Shown piece by piece: positions 8,931-20,800 of a DNA stretch of 36,136 nucleotides (positions within the stretch are counted from its first letter, which is position 1; every line of letters starts with the position of its first letter). The position numbers were made by a program, and so were the translations under genes. The stretch comes from Cudoniella acicularis (lineage: Eukaryota; Ascomycota; Leotiomycetes; Helotiales; Helotiaceae), in contig JAAMPI010000476.1 in assembly GCA_013054445.1 (NCBI GenBank), positions 1-36,136 of the forward strand, given 5' to 3'. The notes under the pieces were generated by a model that saw only the letters and a program-made list of their open reading frames with translations, ran no database searches and was not told the origin of the DNA.

Positions 8931-10143
8931 CTACATTCCTCGCGTCCTCCCACAGTATTTCCACTCTCTCCCCTATACACGCTTTTAAATTAGACCGTCT
9001 CTATTCGCTCGACCTTATCCGACCATCTCCATCCCCAAAACTCCCCTGGGTCCTTGCCGACGAAGCAGGAGCCCCGCCCCTGCTCCTGAAGGCGCCATCC
9101 TTTCTCGCCCGTTTCCTCTCCTTCCTTTCTCCGTTAACCTCGGCCCTCCCCTCCATTGTCAGATTCCTTGTCTTCTTCTTCGCAATGCGATCCTGCCATC
9201 TCTAGCGTTCTTCACTAAGCTCCATTATCAGGCGCGCTTCTTCGAAGTCGTCGCGCAAAGAGGAGGTCCAGATTTCGTAGCGCGTACCATCAATGGTGGA
9301 TTGAATGTTGGTGAGGACTGCACCGGCGTATTTGTTGCGGGAGCAAGGCAGTCTATGTTTGGAGGTTATGGCTTGATTGAATGGTTAATTGATATCGAAC
9401 AAAACCGGAGCAAACCGACTAGATGGGAGGAAGTGATGGTAATGAGAGAAGAAAAGAGTCGATGGATAGAGGAGTCGAGGTAAGGGAGAGCATGAAAAAA
9501 GCAAACATACAGATAGGCGGAGGTCGTTTGAAAAAGTAGAGAGACACGCTCTGTTTTAATGCGTTTACCAAATACTAGATTAGCTAATCCTAGGGCTAGT
9601 TTATTTAATTTCGTTATCTAATAATCATTAATCGTCTCTAAATTAGACAATATTAATACCCCGCGCGCCGTCAAAACAACAATGAAGCTAGCGCACTACA
9701 TACTGCCGTAACAAAAGTCTCTCTAACTTCAGACGACTTTTACACTCTTCTAGATAAATTAATTCTCCTAGTATCTTGTTCTGACCTTATGTATTCAAGA
9801 TGAGATAATAATTGCCCTTTGCTTATAGCCTTAAAGTCTTAAAGGTATCTCGGGGAAGACGCTGACTTGCGATGCATAGGATATCTAAAAGTACTAGTAT
9901 ACTTTGCGTTGATCATCAGTGAGGCTTTAATCTTAGATAAACATGAGTCTGTGGCTCAACCAGTAAATGGTGAAAGCCTCAAATCCCACAGCGCGAAGAC
10001 GATTGGTTAGAGTGTTATCGTGAATTTTGGGGGCTGAGAAAACGAGGGGCAGCCAGCCATACGCCTTATTTCACATCACGAAACATTGCACCAAGACAAA
10101 TACACATCTTACACGCCTGGAGACGCACCAGACTAATTGACTC
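8931..10143. other. Mostly gene-free region upstream of the pseudo-peptidase gene
   Basis: Contains the possible minus-strand exon near 9195-9365 noted with the preceding ORF, then AT-rich sequence (9560-9660) with few CA/TG steps that looks like an old mutated repeat, then the promoter side of the gene at 10144. No RNA gene seen. Confidence 0.5.
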
Positions 10144-11910
10144 ATGGCATGGGCATCGAGCAACTCTTGGCATGGCCTAGACGGCAACTGGTCAACGTGG
10201 AACATCACCGTCGGGATCCCCTCGCAATCATTTCACGTGCTGGCCTCAACCAATGCCAGGGATCTCACTCTGCCTTTTGCTTCTTATTGCGCCACAACAC
10301 CACGAAATTCATTATGCAGTTCCGCCCGTGGCGTTGCCCTTCAGAATCATCCTATAAGTAATCAAAGCTATGGGTATTCTCCAGAGGGTTCGAGATACTG
10401 GAATGTTGAAGAGGATTCGGACATGATGTGGAGCTTTATAAACGTCGAGGAAGAATTTGCCGATATTCCGCAGCCGTCAAATTTGTGGCCGGACTTAGCG
10501 GGGAAACTCGCAGGACTTGGAAGTTCAGATGAGGTAGCTCCAAATCAAACACAGCTAGTTTTTGGATGGCGGTCGAAGGTTGAAAAGGCAGATCCAGAGG
10601 AGGGTTCATTTCTTGGTGCTATTGGGTTGAAAGCTATTCCATCAAGGCATTGGATGTGGCCAACTGGGAGACACTATACTTGGAGATGGGATGATAAAAT
10701 TCCCAGTTTCATTCAGAGATTGGGCGCAGATACAGAGCTTACGATGGGATATGCTTATACACCTGGAGCCTATTACCGTAAGTTCAAGGCTACCCCTAAA
10801 GTGCCCAGTACAGGTTTAAGAGGCAGAACTTAAAAAGTTGAAAGGAAATCCTGGGACTCGCAAAAGAAAAGCACATGCCAGCACTAATAAACCAAGCAGG
10901 AAACACCCATGGCAGCCTCTCAATCGGCTACTATAACCCCTCTCTTCTCTCACCCAATGCACGCTCCTTCCCATTCTCACCCCCCAACGACACACTAAAC
11001 CTTACGCTCCTCTCAATCTCCGTCTCCCAAAGCCTCCGCTCGGAAACCACGCGCCCTATCCTCTCAAACCCTCTCCCCTCAGCAATCATAGACTCCACCA
11101 CCCCTTTCCTGCGCCTTCCAGAAGCCACCTGTCGGCAATTCCAGCACTCCTTAGGACTCAATTACGAAGCCTCAAGTGGCCTCTTCCTCGTAAACGAAAC
11201 TACTCATCTCCGGCTTCTCGACATGAATCCTACGTTTACGTTTTGAATTGGCAGGCGGTGCTGAGAAGGGCGAAAGCGAAAAGGGAAGTGGAAAAGAAAA
11301 CATCACAATTGTCCTCCCATATCAGAGTTTCGACTTATCCATCCGACGATCGTGGGATGACGATAAGCCGAAAGCGTATTTCCCCATTCAGATCGCGGAG
11401 CCGGGAGAGGTAAGTGTTCTTGGGCGGAGTTTCATGCAAGAAGTGTAAGAAGCTACCCTCGTTTACCCCCCCCCTTTTCTTTGCCTTCCCATCACCTTCC
11501 CACCAACAATCCAGAAAACTGAAATCTGAATTGAATTACTCCCCTTTAGATACCTTATAGTGAACTACTTCTTCTACAACTTCACCATCTCACAAATCGC
11601 CCTTGAGACGCCCGAAAACCCCTCACCGCACACCCAGACGCTCGAGAAAATCCCGTTCGGTCTCGACTCACACGGCGCCGGGATCTTCGACAAGCTGATT
11701 CTTTTCGCGTTGATCATTGTTGTATTTGGGGTTATATATTTGGGTAAACCGTTCTTGGTGCTGGCTGTCCCCGTTTTGGTCATTTTTATGGTTTTTTATG
11801 TGCCGAGGTGGTGGAGGCTACGGGTAAGGGAGAATGAGCTGGAGAGATTGTGGAAGGGCAGGCATAGTCGTGCGAAGGAAGATGTTGACAGTGACAGTGG
11901 GGAGCTGTAA
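10144..11910 (+). pseudogene. Membrane-anchored A1-peptidase-like protein, catalytically degenerate, one frameshift
   Basis: Exons 10144-10777, 10900-11444 and 11550-11910, with introns of 122 nt (GTAAGT...CAG) and 105 nt (GTAAGA...TAG). It has the pepsin-like plan of a fungal A1-related family: DGNWSTWNITVGIPSQSF, GSLSIGYYNPSLLSPNA, SAIIDSTTPFLRLPEATC, VSVLGRSFMQEVYLIV. The first active-site DTG is A34-S35-T36 and the second is D-S-T (D276), so proteolysis is not expected. A hydrophobic stretch (about 441-477) follows, then a basic WRLRVR tail, fitting a surface-anchored protein. One extra T in the TTTT run at 11241-11244 breaks the frame between NPTFTF and ELAGG. Removing it gives 512 codons plus stop, exactly in phase. 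No signal peptide is visible at the chosen start; an upstream exon may be missed. Confidence 0.7.
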
Positions 11911-12057
11911 TTTGCGTGTCAGTGGTGGTTGGGTCGGCCTCAAGAATTTGATTTGATTCTTTGATGATAAGAGACTTTTCCTATTCTAAAAAACTAGGGT
12001 TGGAAAGAGGCTGCGATGTAAGGCAATAAATGGTTCCAGAATCGAAATCGAATCTCC

Positions 12058-15000
12058 TCATACTATTCTCACCTCCTGAGGAGCAGCATATCGAAAAAAT
12101 TCCGTCACATCGATATTCGGCGCCGGCGACCTGATCGCCCCTTCTCCGGGAGCTGAATTCCAGGGAAGCGAAAATGTATTAGGTATCGTCACTCCCCCAA
12201 GCGTATGTTCAAGCTCAATATATCCTATCCGCCTATATTCATTCACGACGGTTCCCAAAGCCGAATCTACCCGCGTCAAAGCCAATCCCCTCGTCACCCA
12301 TGGGATACCAAAATCTTCTTGTCCCGAAATAGAATCCGGCTTTACTATTATCTGAAGACAGTGAACCTCGTCCGGGATGTCGCTTTCAACGTCTGGAACG
12401 AGATGGCCGATGGTGATGCCGGGTTCGGACTCGCACTCCAGCGCATGTACCAAAGGTCCGGATGTGGGGTCGCTGGATAGAGATACGTAAATTCCCAAAT
12501 CGCCCTCATTTGTTACTCGTCTCTTGCTACCGCTATGCCCCACATAGTATTTCCTCTCGCTCTCTGACAGCACTTTTATCTTTGCTTTTTTTAGCACACC
12601 TTGAACCAAAAGCGAACCCCCAGCGCAAGTCCCCAACGGGTACTCGCACTCCCTTGTCATGTCTTCTGTACCAGGTCCTACAACTGTCGCTTCTAGTATG
12701 CTGATACCACTGAACTCAGCATCAACCCCCGCCTCCAAAGAGTTGTTTGATATCGTCCCATCGACTGATGCCCAAGACCAACTAGGGGCTCGGTAGTCTT
12801 GCGGACGTGAATTTTGACGCCTCTGAGACACATACCAAAGTAACCCAGGTAGCAGGAATGGGCTTTGCCATAGCCCTGCGAGGTATTGACCATCCACATA
12901 CTGGGCGTTGACTTGTGCTTGGTAACGGGCTGCAATACCGGCCAAAGCCTGCAATTTGTCTTTCTCCATGGTCAGGAGGCAGGATGAAAACCTGTAGACT
13001 TCAAGCCACCACTGTTCCTTCAGTAAGACATGGGGAAGAGCATCGTGTCTGGCCAATTCTTGACGATTTTTCTGACGCTGAGATGTATCATCTCCCAAAT
13101 CGTTGGGTACTTGATTTTCCCCCCGGCGACGCATCCATCGTGGTAGAGATAATTCTCTGTATATTTGCGCAATCAATTTTCCCGTCATATTGAAGATAGG
13201 CCTGAGTATATCAGGGGCGAGCAAGTGTGGATACGACTTAACGACATCCATAGGCTTCCATTGTGCTTGATAGACTCTCTTCTTACATGTATCTTTACAT
13301 TCCAATATTACCTGATGGTCAGCAAAATAAACAATTCGTTTCCCGAGTGCCAGTTCTTGATAACACCACGCTCGGGACTTGAGCCTGGAAAGGTCTAAAT
13401 CACGCTCTGCATCGAATGTGTATTTATCTTGGGGAAAAGCATAGACGCAGCCGAAACTTCGCTGGGCATTGTCTCGTGATCCGGATTCTGATGTGGAATT
13501 TCGAGTGGCGAGAAGACAAGGAGTCATAGCGAGAGGATTCTGCTCAGCAAAGAAACTTTCAGTGCTGCCCCATGATTTAGTAGATGCTAATACGAAATAT
13601 GCATTGGTATACACATCTTTCATACTCGCTGCCTCTTTTTGCCAATCGTCAGCTGAATTTTGAATGATGCAAAAAGAGTCAATCCAAACGAAACGTAGCC
13701 CCAACGCACGAGTTGTGGACACGGCATCTTTGAAAGTCTGAGCCAGAATCTCGGTCGGTATATTTCTGCGAAATTCTGAAAGGGTTGCTTGTTGGAGCGT
13801 GGCAAATTTGTGTTTCCCCCAACAGTGGCTAAATGCTATGTAGCGATAGTCTGGATTCGTTGCGCGGCTTTGAGCTGTTTGATATTCATGCTGAATTTCA
13901 TTCCGTAATCTGATACGGACAGTAGGCTGTTCGGTGGTGCCAACGTCGAGGAGCCTGCTAGGCAGAAAGCCAATCTCAGACTTCGAGCGCTTTAGGCCTA
14001 TGCTGCCAGGGAGTGTATCATCAACTTCGGAATCATAATCTTCAAGCTCCTTAACAAACTTGGAATGCGCATGTGCTTGTAGCCAGGAATTTATGAACGC
14101 CATAGTAGTGGTGCTACTCGTGGAGGAGGAAAGTGGTAGGACAATCGGTCCACGTTTGCTTGGGTCTGATTTCTTTGTTAATCCAACAGGGCAGTTCAAG
14201 TTCAAGTGGAAAATACTTACGGGTCGATACTATCTCAATAGCATCAACGGTTTCCAAGTCCCAAGACAGTGTTGGATCCTCGTCAATCGATACAGCTCGG
14301 CATGCAAACTTTCGCTTCATCCATCGTCGTGCAACTCTTTGTTGGCCAAAATGAGGTATCAAGCGCAATGCATAAGGAAGATGACGGTGCTCCCAAGACT
14401 TTATCCATCTCTTTTGAGCCCATGGTGACTGTATTTTAACCCGTACACATCGCCTCGAATGGAGCCGTGCTCGCAGTGATTCTTGCTCACTTTCGTTCCC
14501 ACTGAGTCTCGAAAGTTCTCGATTGAGTTGAGAACCAAGCTCCGAATCGTGCAGAAGTAACTCCTCTTGCTGCTCTTTGCTCAGAGTTTGCCACATAATG
14601 GTACATAAATGACATCCATCGCGAGCCTCCTTTTGAAGAGCGGTAGGAGTAGACCAGTGCTCAAAGCACTCCTCAACCTGTGGTTCCCACGTGAATATAC
14701 GCAGAAGGTATTTGAGATATGTTCGAAGCGCCCATCCTCTTGCTAGTTCAATCAGAAGTGAGCTGTTACATAGAAGGCTGCACTTCTGGCAGAAGACATG
14801 AGGCCGATAAGCATTTCCTTCGAAATTTTCCAGTGATTCGTCTGTCTGAGATATAACCACAGACCGATGATGAGAAGCTGGCTGGTCAAGAAACTGTGAG
14901 CGTTGAATTTGCCACTGATCGATCCGATTCTGTTTGTAGGAGCTCATGGGTGGTCCGTCATGAATGACTGCAAGCCTTTTGACTGAATCTGTTGGGAGAC

Positions 15001-15766
15001 AACAATGGCAAGGGGAGAAGTGTCCAACCAGAGGATCGTCCACCAATTCGACTTGATCCAAACTTTGGTAGCCAAGGTACTTCCGACGAGAGTCTCGCTG
15101 ATTCGTCTCAATTAATACTTGTGGGTGGTACCAGAATTCATCTTTTCCAATATTGTTAGACGAAACGGCCTCAATAGCGCTGAGTTTCATTTCTTCCTGT
15201 TCCTGGTTGGAAAGATACTTCATCTTAGACCCTGTCATCAAGTTGATGAAATTGTTTCGCGGGTTAATTTTTCCGTCTTGCTGCAGTTGCTGATGCAGTC
15301 GTATTCGTTTGATAGCACCACAAAGATGGCATATCGACAATAGCCAAGCACACGCGACGTAGAAGGAAATAATCCAATAAACCAGAACAAATTTGCGTGC
15401 GAGTACAAAATATCCAACAGAAGCGCTACAGAACCCCAACCTAACAATGGCGGCATAAAAATGCCTACTAGGGGTTTTCGGGCTCAGACCAATATAACCG
15501 TATGCCCACGTCAAACAGACGAAGGCCCATTGACAGAAATACCATGGCCAAAAAAGCCGCGGGATATTGTCGTTGCTGACAATTCGTTGCCCAGACTGGT
15601 TTGCTGTGTACCCGATCTGGAATAAGAGTAGTATTTGGAAGATATAGTCTATTGAGAAGAACAATATCCCGGGCAAGGTTGAAGAAAAGAGGCGGGATAG
15701 AATGAGCAGAGGCAATGCAAGGACTCCAGGGCTGTGGCGAGAATGCTTCGAGGAAGCCATTAGCAC
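12058..15766 (-). CDS. HET-domain protein with N-terminal multi-pass membrane region
   Basis: Two exons, 15766-14221 and 14165-12058, joined by a 55-nt intron (GTAAGT...CAG), give 1217 residues (3654 nt, in phase). Residues 10-152 hold about five hydrophobic helices (ALPLLILSRLFSSTLPGILF, IDYIFQILLLFQIGY, LFWPWYFCQWAFVCLTWAYG, then two between 103 and 150). A Cys-rich zone follows (CQKCSLLC at 326-333, CHLC at 385-388), the preamble usual in HET proteins. The HET domain lies at about 624-712 with YIAFSHCWGK, FKDAVSTTRALGLRFVWIDS and WQKEAASMKDVYTNAYFVLA. The C terminus has RAPSWSWASVDG and EYRRIGYIEL, typical of the family. HET proteins trigger heterokaryon-incompatibility cell death; membrane placement here is inferred from hydropathy. 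The 3' end faces the pseudo-peptidase 3' end across 147 bp. Confidence 0.85.
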
Positions 15767-16525
15767 GAAGCTTATGGGATCATCACTAAGTGAAGAGAGA
15801 TATGATAGGCGGTCAATGATTAATCTGGATGAAAGGTCAGTGATTTTGATGAAAGGATGCTAAGGCTGATGAGATTGCGGGAGACGTGGGGGCGCAAGCG
15901 CGCCCCAAAAAGACCCCGCATTTTAAGCCACAGTTTCCGCGGACCATTGAACATCGAAATAGTTCTCCCTTATTTCTACGCTGGCTAGGCCAGATGGCCT
16001 TTAAAAAAAAAATAGAGATTAGCGATAGCTAGTTTGACAGGTAGATATACGCTTTCCAATAGGCCCTTTAGCAATACTAAGGGTTAGTAAATTCGCTATA
16101 AAATATCGCTTTTAAGGACTTTCTGCCTTCTAAAACCCGCCTTTTATATTATCCAATATTGCGAAGGTAAGGCTACCCTATAAACCCCCTAAAACGAACC
16201 AGATGTTATCTAAAAGAAACTAGGCGTATATAGTACGCCTATCTAGATATATCTATTTTTTCTTCCTAACCTAAACCGGTACTTACTTTAACTATTGACC
16301 TTTAACTAACTACTAAAATAAATATCCTAAAAATATAATAGCTAAAAGCTCCACCCCACCGCCCCCGAAGGAAGGAAAATCAATTAGTCTTCTCTTTTCT
16401 TTTAGATTTAAAACCCCCTGCTTAAGTAAAAACGGTCGCTGCTTACATCTAGAGGCTAGAAACAAATCCACGAAAATGAGATTGGAGTCTTTTTTTTTAT
16501 TAAAAAAGAAACCCCGAACAACGCC
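15767..16525. other. Gene-free AT-rich stretch upstream of the HET gene
   Basis: The first 200 bp is the HET gene promoter side, including a GC-rich patch (ggggcgcaagcgcgcccc, about 15889-15906) that can pair with itself. From about 16000 the sequence is AT-rich with long A/T runs and few CA/TG steps, like an old mutated repeat. No open frame worth calling. Confidence 0.5.
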
Positions 16526-16723
16526 CTAAATAAGCTTAATGGTCCTCTCCGGCAAGGAATCGAAGTGCTGATGCTCGTACTCCGATACGAGTCCCACCCG
16601 CCTATATACCCCGGCGCCGGTGCTGACTCTCTCCAACAGCAGAGCCGCAGAGGCAGTCAGCGGAAACATGTCTCGGAAGTTACTCGGCCCGTGCTCTTCC
16701 GATGGCCCGACCTCGTTCCGTAT
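16526..16723 (-). pseudogene. C-terminal fragment of a HET-domain protein
   Basis: The minus-strand frame reads PSNFRDMFPLTASAALLLER, VSTGAGVYRRVGLVSEYEH and QHFDSLPERTIKLI before a TAG at 16526-16528. The VYRRVG...ERTI(K/R)L(I/V)-stop ending is typical of fungal HET proteins; compare EYRRIGYIEL and QEVRIV in the neighbouring intact gene. No HET domain is present upstream, where LTR sequence begins. This is a scrap of a second HET gene, probably cut by LTR insertion. The upstream border is inferred from a cgtat direct repeat at 16719-16723 and 17047-17051. Confidence 0.5.
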
Positions 16724-16751
16724 TATGCGGGTCGGGTAGACAGGTTCCCGA

Positions 16752-16903
16752 TGTGACAGCAGCGGTCGGAACAGTGCGCCAGCGGGCCAAAAAGGCACTA
16801 GAATTGATCGGAATCAATTCTGCTATTCCACTATATATGCAGGTCCAGCTGGCCGCACCCACCACGTGCCCCCACACGTGGCCGACACGCCAGATCTGTG
16901 ACA
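16752..16903 (+). repeat. Solo LTR, family B, copy 1, with 5-bp target-site duplication
   Basis: TGTGACAGCAGCGGTCGG...AGATCTGTGACA, 152 bp, flanked by cccga at 16747-16751 and 16904-16908. Nearly identical to the copy at 25976-26137 apart from about ten bases missing near the 5' end. It has a CTATATAT TATA-like site and two CACGTG boxes near the 3' end. It appears to sit inside an older LTR of family E. Confidence 0.85.
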
Positions 16904-17046
16904 CCCGAACGCTTCTAGAAGCTTTTCTAAGCCAATTAGAGGTTAAATACGTGGCTGCTTCGCCCTTCCCCTTCTTCCCTTCTTCGTCGATTATTCTAAG
17001 GAATAGAGCACTGTTTACTTGACGCCTACTGAAGTGCTCTGTGACA
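16904..17046 (+). repeat. 3' part of an LTR of family E, interrupted by the solo LTR at 16752
   Basis: From about 16940 this is the reverse complement of the solo LTR at 21987-22162: TTAAATACGTGGCTGCTTCG, a pyrimidine-rich block, TATTCTAAGGAATAGAGCAC, TGTTTACTTGACG and a TGACA end at 17046. The 5' half (16904-16940, and perhaps 16724-16751 before the inserted family-B LTR) is poorly conserved. A cgtat repeat flanks 16724-17046, which after removing the insert is 166 bp, close to the 176 bp of the intact copy. The 5' border is therefore plausible, not proven. Confidence 0.6.
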
Positions 17047-17051
17047 CGTAT

Positions 17052-17489
17052 CTTCCTGATCAATTTGGGCATGTAACTAACAAGCCATCCAAAGGTCTAG
17101 AAGGACAAAGAAGCTTCGCAAGGCTGAAACTAGCAGAAATGCTCCTAGCAGGAATAAATAACGGGACTAGGATGTGTCTTCATAAGTGTGGATGGACAAG
17201 TAAATATGCTTATGCATATTTAAAGTTACTAGATGGAAAGGACCTTTGGCCAGCGCGCTTGCTCCATATCTCTATCTCTAAGGCAATAGAGTTACCAGAA
17301 AATATGCCCGGTCCGATCCCCGAGGAACAAAGTGTTGCATGCACCTATGGGTACAAACATACCGCGCTAGAGTACAGGAGAGACCGCTGTCGGAGCTTAG
17401 ACAACTTGAACAATAGTATTGGGCTTTGCCTTCACTGCGTTCGATCGGGCAGCATGAATTCTTGTAACGACGGGTCCCATCGCGCATAG
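17052..17489 (+). pseudogene. C-terminal fragment resembling tails of fungal BTB-domain proteins
   Basis: An open frame of about 145 codons whose upstream part lies in LTR sequence, so it has no proper start. From LKLAEMLLAGINNGTRMCLH on, it shows a Cys-rich pattern: MCLHKCGW, YAYLKLLDGKDLWP, SISKAIELPENMP, CTYGYKHTALEYRRDRC, NNSIGLCLHCV, then NSCNDGSH. This C-x-C-G-W ... G-L-W-P ... S-I-G-L-C-x-x-C-V arrangement matches, as I recall it, the tails of many fungal BTB/POZ proteins, but no BTB domain is present. It is not clear whether it is expressed. It lies tail-to-tail with the NLR gene. Confidence 0.4.
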
Positions 17490-17894
17490 GATCAACCATC
17501 CGCTTCAAAGATTGTTCCCACTTTAACAAATGCCAGGGAGAAAGATACTACCACATCATAGTGGCTAATCCCATGATCCAATCGTCGCCTTCGCCAGGGC
17601 ACATATACTCATACCTGTCGACTATGCATTTACGAGGTTACTAGCCCGTTGAAATTCATCTGGAATGAGGATGGGGATGTGGAAGGAAGGTTTTTTGATT
17701 CTTACCTGTCAGGAATCGAGGAGCTACTCACTCAAGTCTGAATCTGACCTGCAAGGTGATATAGGCTCCTTGTGACCTGAGATTGCATACCATTTGATCT
17801 TATGCCAAACGAACTTGAAGTCTAACAGACGCTGTGCAGAACAGAAATGAAGTACTCTTGAATCGTTAAGTTCGGTTATGTATAGTATATACAA
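17490..17894. other. Intergenic between the BTB-like fragment and the NLR gene 3' end
   Basis: About 400 bp, no repeat borders found. It must hold the 3' UTR of the minus-strand NLR gene. A short decayed plus-strand continuation near 17620-17740 cannot be excluded. Confidence 0.5.
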
Positions 17895-20800
17895 TTAGTA
17901 GCGAAGAGGCAAAACCATTCTACGCACTCTCTTGCCCGGGGTATATAGGGCCCTGAAGACAGGTCCCGTTCCATACGCAACCGTAGCAACCTCCTTATCG
18001 TCAGGATCTGGCAGAGGATCACCATCAGACACAGACTCAGGCCTCGAGTAGTCACTGCTGTCCGTGTCAGAATAAGCATATCCTGTTCGTCGCTCTATCT
18101 TTGCTTCACGCAACAACCGCACAACCTCATCACGTTCTCGTATCATAGCTAGATACAACGCCGTCTCTCCAGCCGTCGTCTTCGCATCAAGGTCCACACC
18201 TCTCTCAATCAGCAACTCCACCATATTCTTATCCCCTGCCGCAGAAGCATGATGTAGCAGCGTTCGTCCGAGCTTCGATTCGTGCTCTATTCTCTCCAGA
18301 AGTAGCTCAACAGCGTCTTCGGCGTCTTCGCCAGCCGTTGCTGCGGCATAGAGAATGCTGGCCCCGTATTTGTCCCGTGCTTTGAGATTGGCGCCGGCTT
18401 CGAGCAGTTGCTGGACAACAGATGCGTGGCCAGCTGCAGCTGCGTAATAGAGTGGTGTTTGGTCGTTGATGCTACGTGCCTCAATGTTTGCTCCGGCGCG
18501 AAGTAGCACCTCTACAACTCCTGGTTGTCCGGCATCAGCGGCTATATGGAGAGCTGTTTTCCCGAAATTGTCTTCCCTCTCAGTATAATTCAAACCTCGG
18601 TCAACGATGGTTTCGAGGCCATTGGCTGCAGCGTAGTGGGTTATGGTTTGTCCCCATATATCTGATGCTCGAGTGTCCGCGCCTCTAACCATTAGAGAGA
18701 GAAACAAATCTAACTGTTCTGTCTCGACAGCTATGTGTGCAATTGTTCGTCCCATACGATCTGTTTTCTCCATGTCTGCTCCTTTACTCAGAAGCAGATT
18801 TAGCATTGGCTCGTCCCTGTTATAAACAGCATTGTGCAGGGGTACATTTCCAACGTGGTCTTCCGCTTCGATATTCGCACCATGATCCAGTAGCTGCTTG
18901 ACGATTTCCAGATGCTCATTTTCCACAGCCATATACAATGGCGTTTCGCCAGAATTTGTCTTTGCTTCAACCGTTGCTCCTTTGCTTAGTAAATCAGCCG
19001 CCAGAAACTCATATCCATCTTTTGCCGCAACATGTAAAGCTGTCATTCCTCCGGGCCAGTCCGGTACGATAGCAGTCGCATCTGCGCCAGAGTCAACCAA
19101 TAGTCTCGCAATGTTCTCATGTCGGTTCCGTAGAGCAGCAAGGAGCGGGCAGCCGAAATCTCCCTCCTCGAGATTAACATCGACTCCTTTTTGAATAAGT
19201 CGCTTTGTGGGCTCAAGCAACCCTCCCAGAGAACAGTAATACAGAGGCGAACAAGGCAGGACAGAATATTGCCATACTGATGGCCGTTCCCCAGGCTTTT
19301 CTGGGTCAAAAACGCGAATCCAGTTTCTGTAGACATGTTCATTAACAAACAGGGTCTCAATCAACGAAGACAGCCGATCCGAGTTGTTGTCAGCTATCCG
19401 AGCATGTGTGACCCAGTTTCTTGATGCATAGTTCAGGAGTGGAAACGCTTCTAGAGACTGAGAGTTCAGAGAGTCCGGTTTGTCAAATTGCAAGAGATAC
19501 ACAAGACATATCTCCGCAATGACTGTGTTGACTGGAATCTCCCGGATCGAGTGTTGAACCGTCGGCCCAACTCGTATCTGTCGAGAAACAAGATACTCTT
19601 TGACAGAAAAATGTGCAAGTCGAACTATTTTTGTGAAGTCTTCGTGTGTCGTGTCCTTCGTAAAGCCATCTGAATAGCTTTCAGGATTGTAGACAATGTC
19701 CTCGTAGTCGACAGATTCGTCGCTCATGTCTTCGTAGTTCACCCAGCGCTCATCTTGATGTCTCACCTTCTCCTTGGTTATGGTTATAAGACTTGAGCAC
19801 ATGGTTAATATGTCTGTCGGTTCCTCAAGTCGCTTATCGAGGTCAAAAGCTGGATCATCGTCTATGTCGATGGCGACTAGCTCAGCCACTTCGGTCAACC
19901 GCAACGGCGTTGCGGAAAATACGAGCCATTCCAGAATTTGAGTGACATACTGACTCCAAGACTCATCAATATTGCTCAGGATGCGAGCATACGTTTCATC
20001 CAACGTCTTTGGTAGCGACTGTAGTGCTTTTCGAAGCATAGGAACCGTCAGGCATTTTCCTAGTGCATCAAGCTGGCAAGCTACCCATCGAAACCTAAAG
20101 AGTCAAATCAGAAAACCTTCTTCCTTACTTGATCAGTAAAAGAAACATTTTTTTCTTACATTCCTCCGGCTTTTTCCATCAATGTCGTCTCAATCTCTTC
20201 CCGAACCGTTTCATTCTTCTTCCATCTTTTAAGTTTCGGATCATTACTTAGTCTTTCTCGAACGTAGTCGCGAATATCATTGTTGACGAGGGTGCTCTGA
20301 ATGCAGATTTTGCTCGGTGCGATCTGATTGAGAACCTCGCCAATATCGGCTTCTCTTCTGCTTGTTACTAGGATATGTATTCCCAGCTTCCAATCCGCGA
20401 TCGAGGTTAAAGCCGAGAGGAGTTCCTCTCTCTCAGCGCATTCATCTAGAGCATCAAGAATCAAAAACACCCTGGGGAAATTTCGGAGCACCTCTCGTAG
20501 AGTTTCCAGTAGAGCCTCAATTGTAGGTTGTCGTTGACCATTCAAACAGGATGTGTATAGAGATGCGGTTGGATCATGGTCGGTGAAAAGTTGCATGAGA
20601 AGTGAGCATATCATCTTCTTGTGGCTTTGCTTGTCGATGTTATTAAAGTCGAAATAGAACTGCAAGACTGCGGAGCCCGAGGGGAAATTCGCATCATCCC
20701 CTTTCTCTAATTGACAGGAATGAATGACATCTTCGACAATCGTGGAGCATAGTATGGTTTTGCCACAACCAGGTATTCCATGCAGCCAGAGGAAGGAGTT

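Noticed and set aside
8852..9205. 117-codon plus-strand frame
   Set aside because: Proline/serine/leucine-rich shadow of the minus-strand coiled-coil region, no domain.
11190..11254. Intron (GTAAAC...GCAG) to explain the frame change in the pseudo-peptidase gene
   Set aside because: It would remove conserved residues and leave the downstream exon out of phase.
14034..14205. Separate HET gene starting at an ATG near 14205 or 14103
   Set aside because: The 55-nt intron 14166-14220 joins it in phase to the upstream frame carrying the Cys-rich HET preamble, so one gene is simpler.
16565..17022. Plus-strand frames of 63 and 106 codons
   Set aside because: Antisense to the HET fragment or made of LTR sequence.
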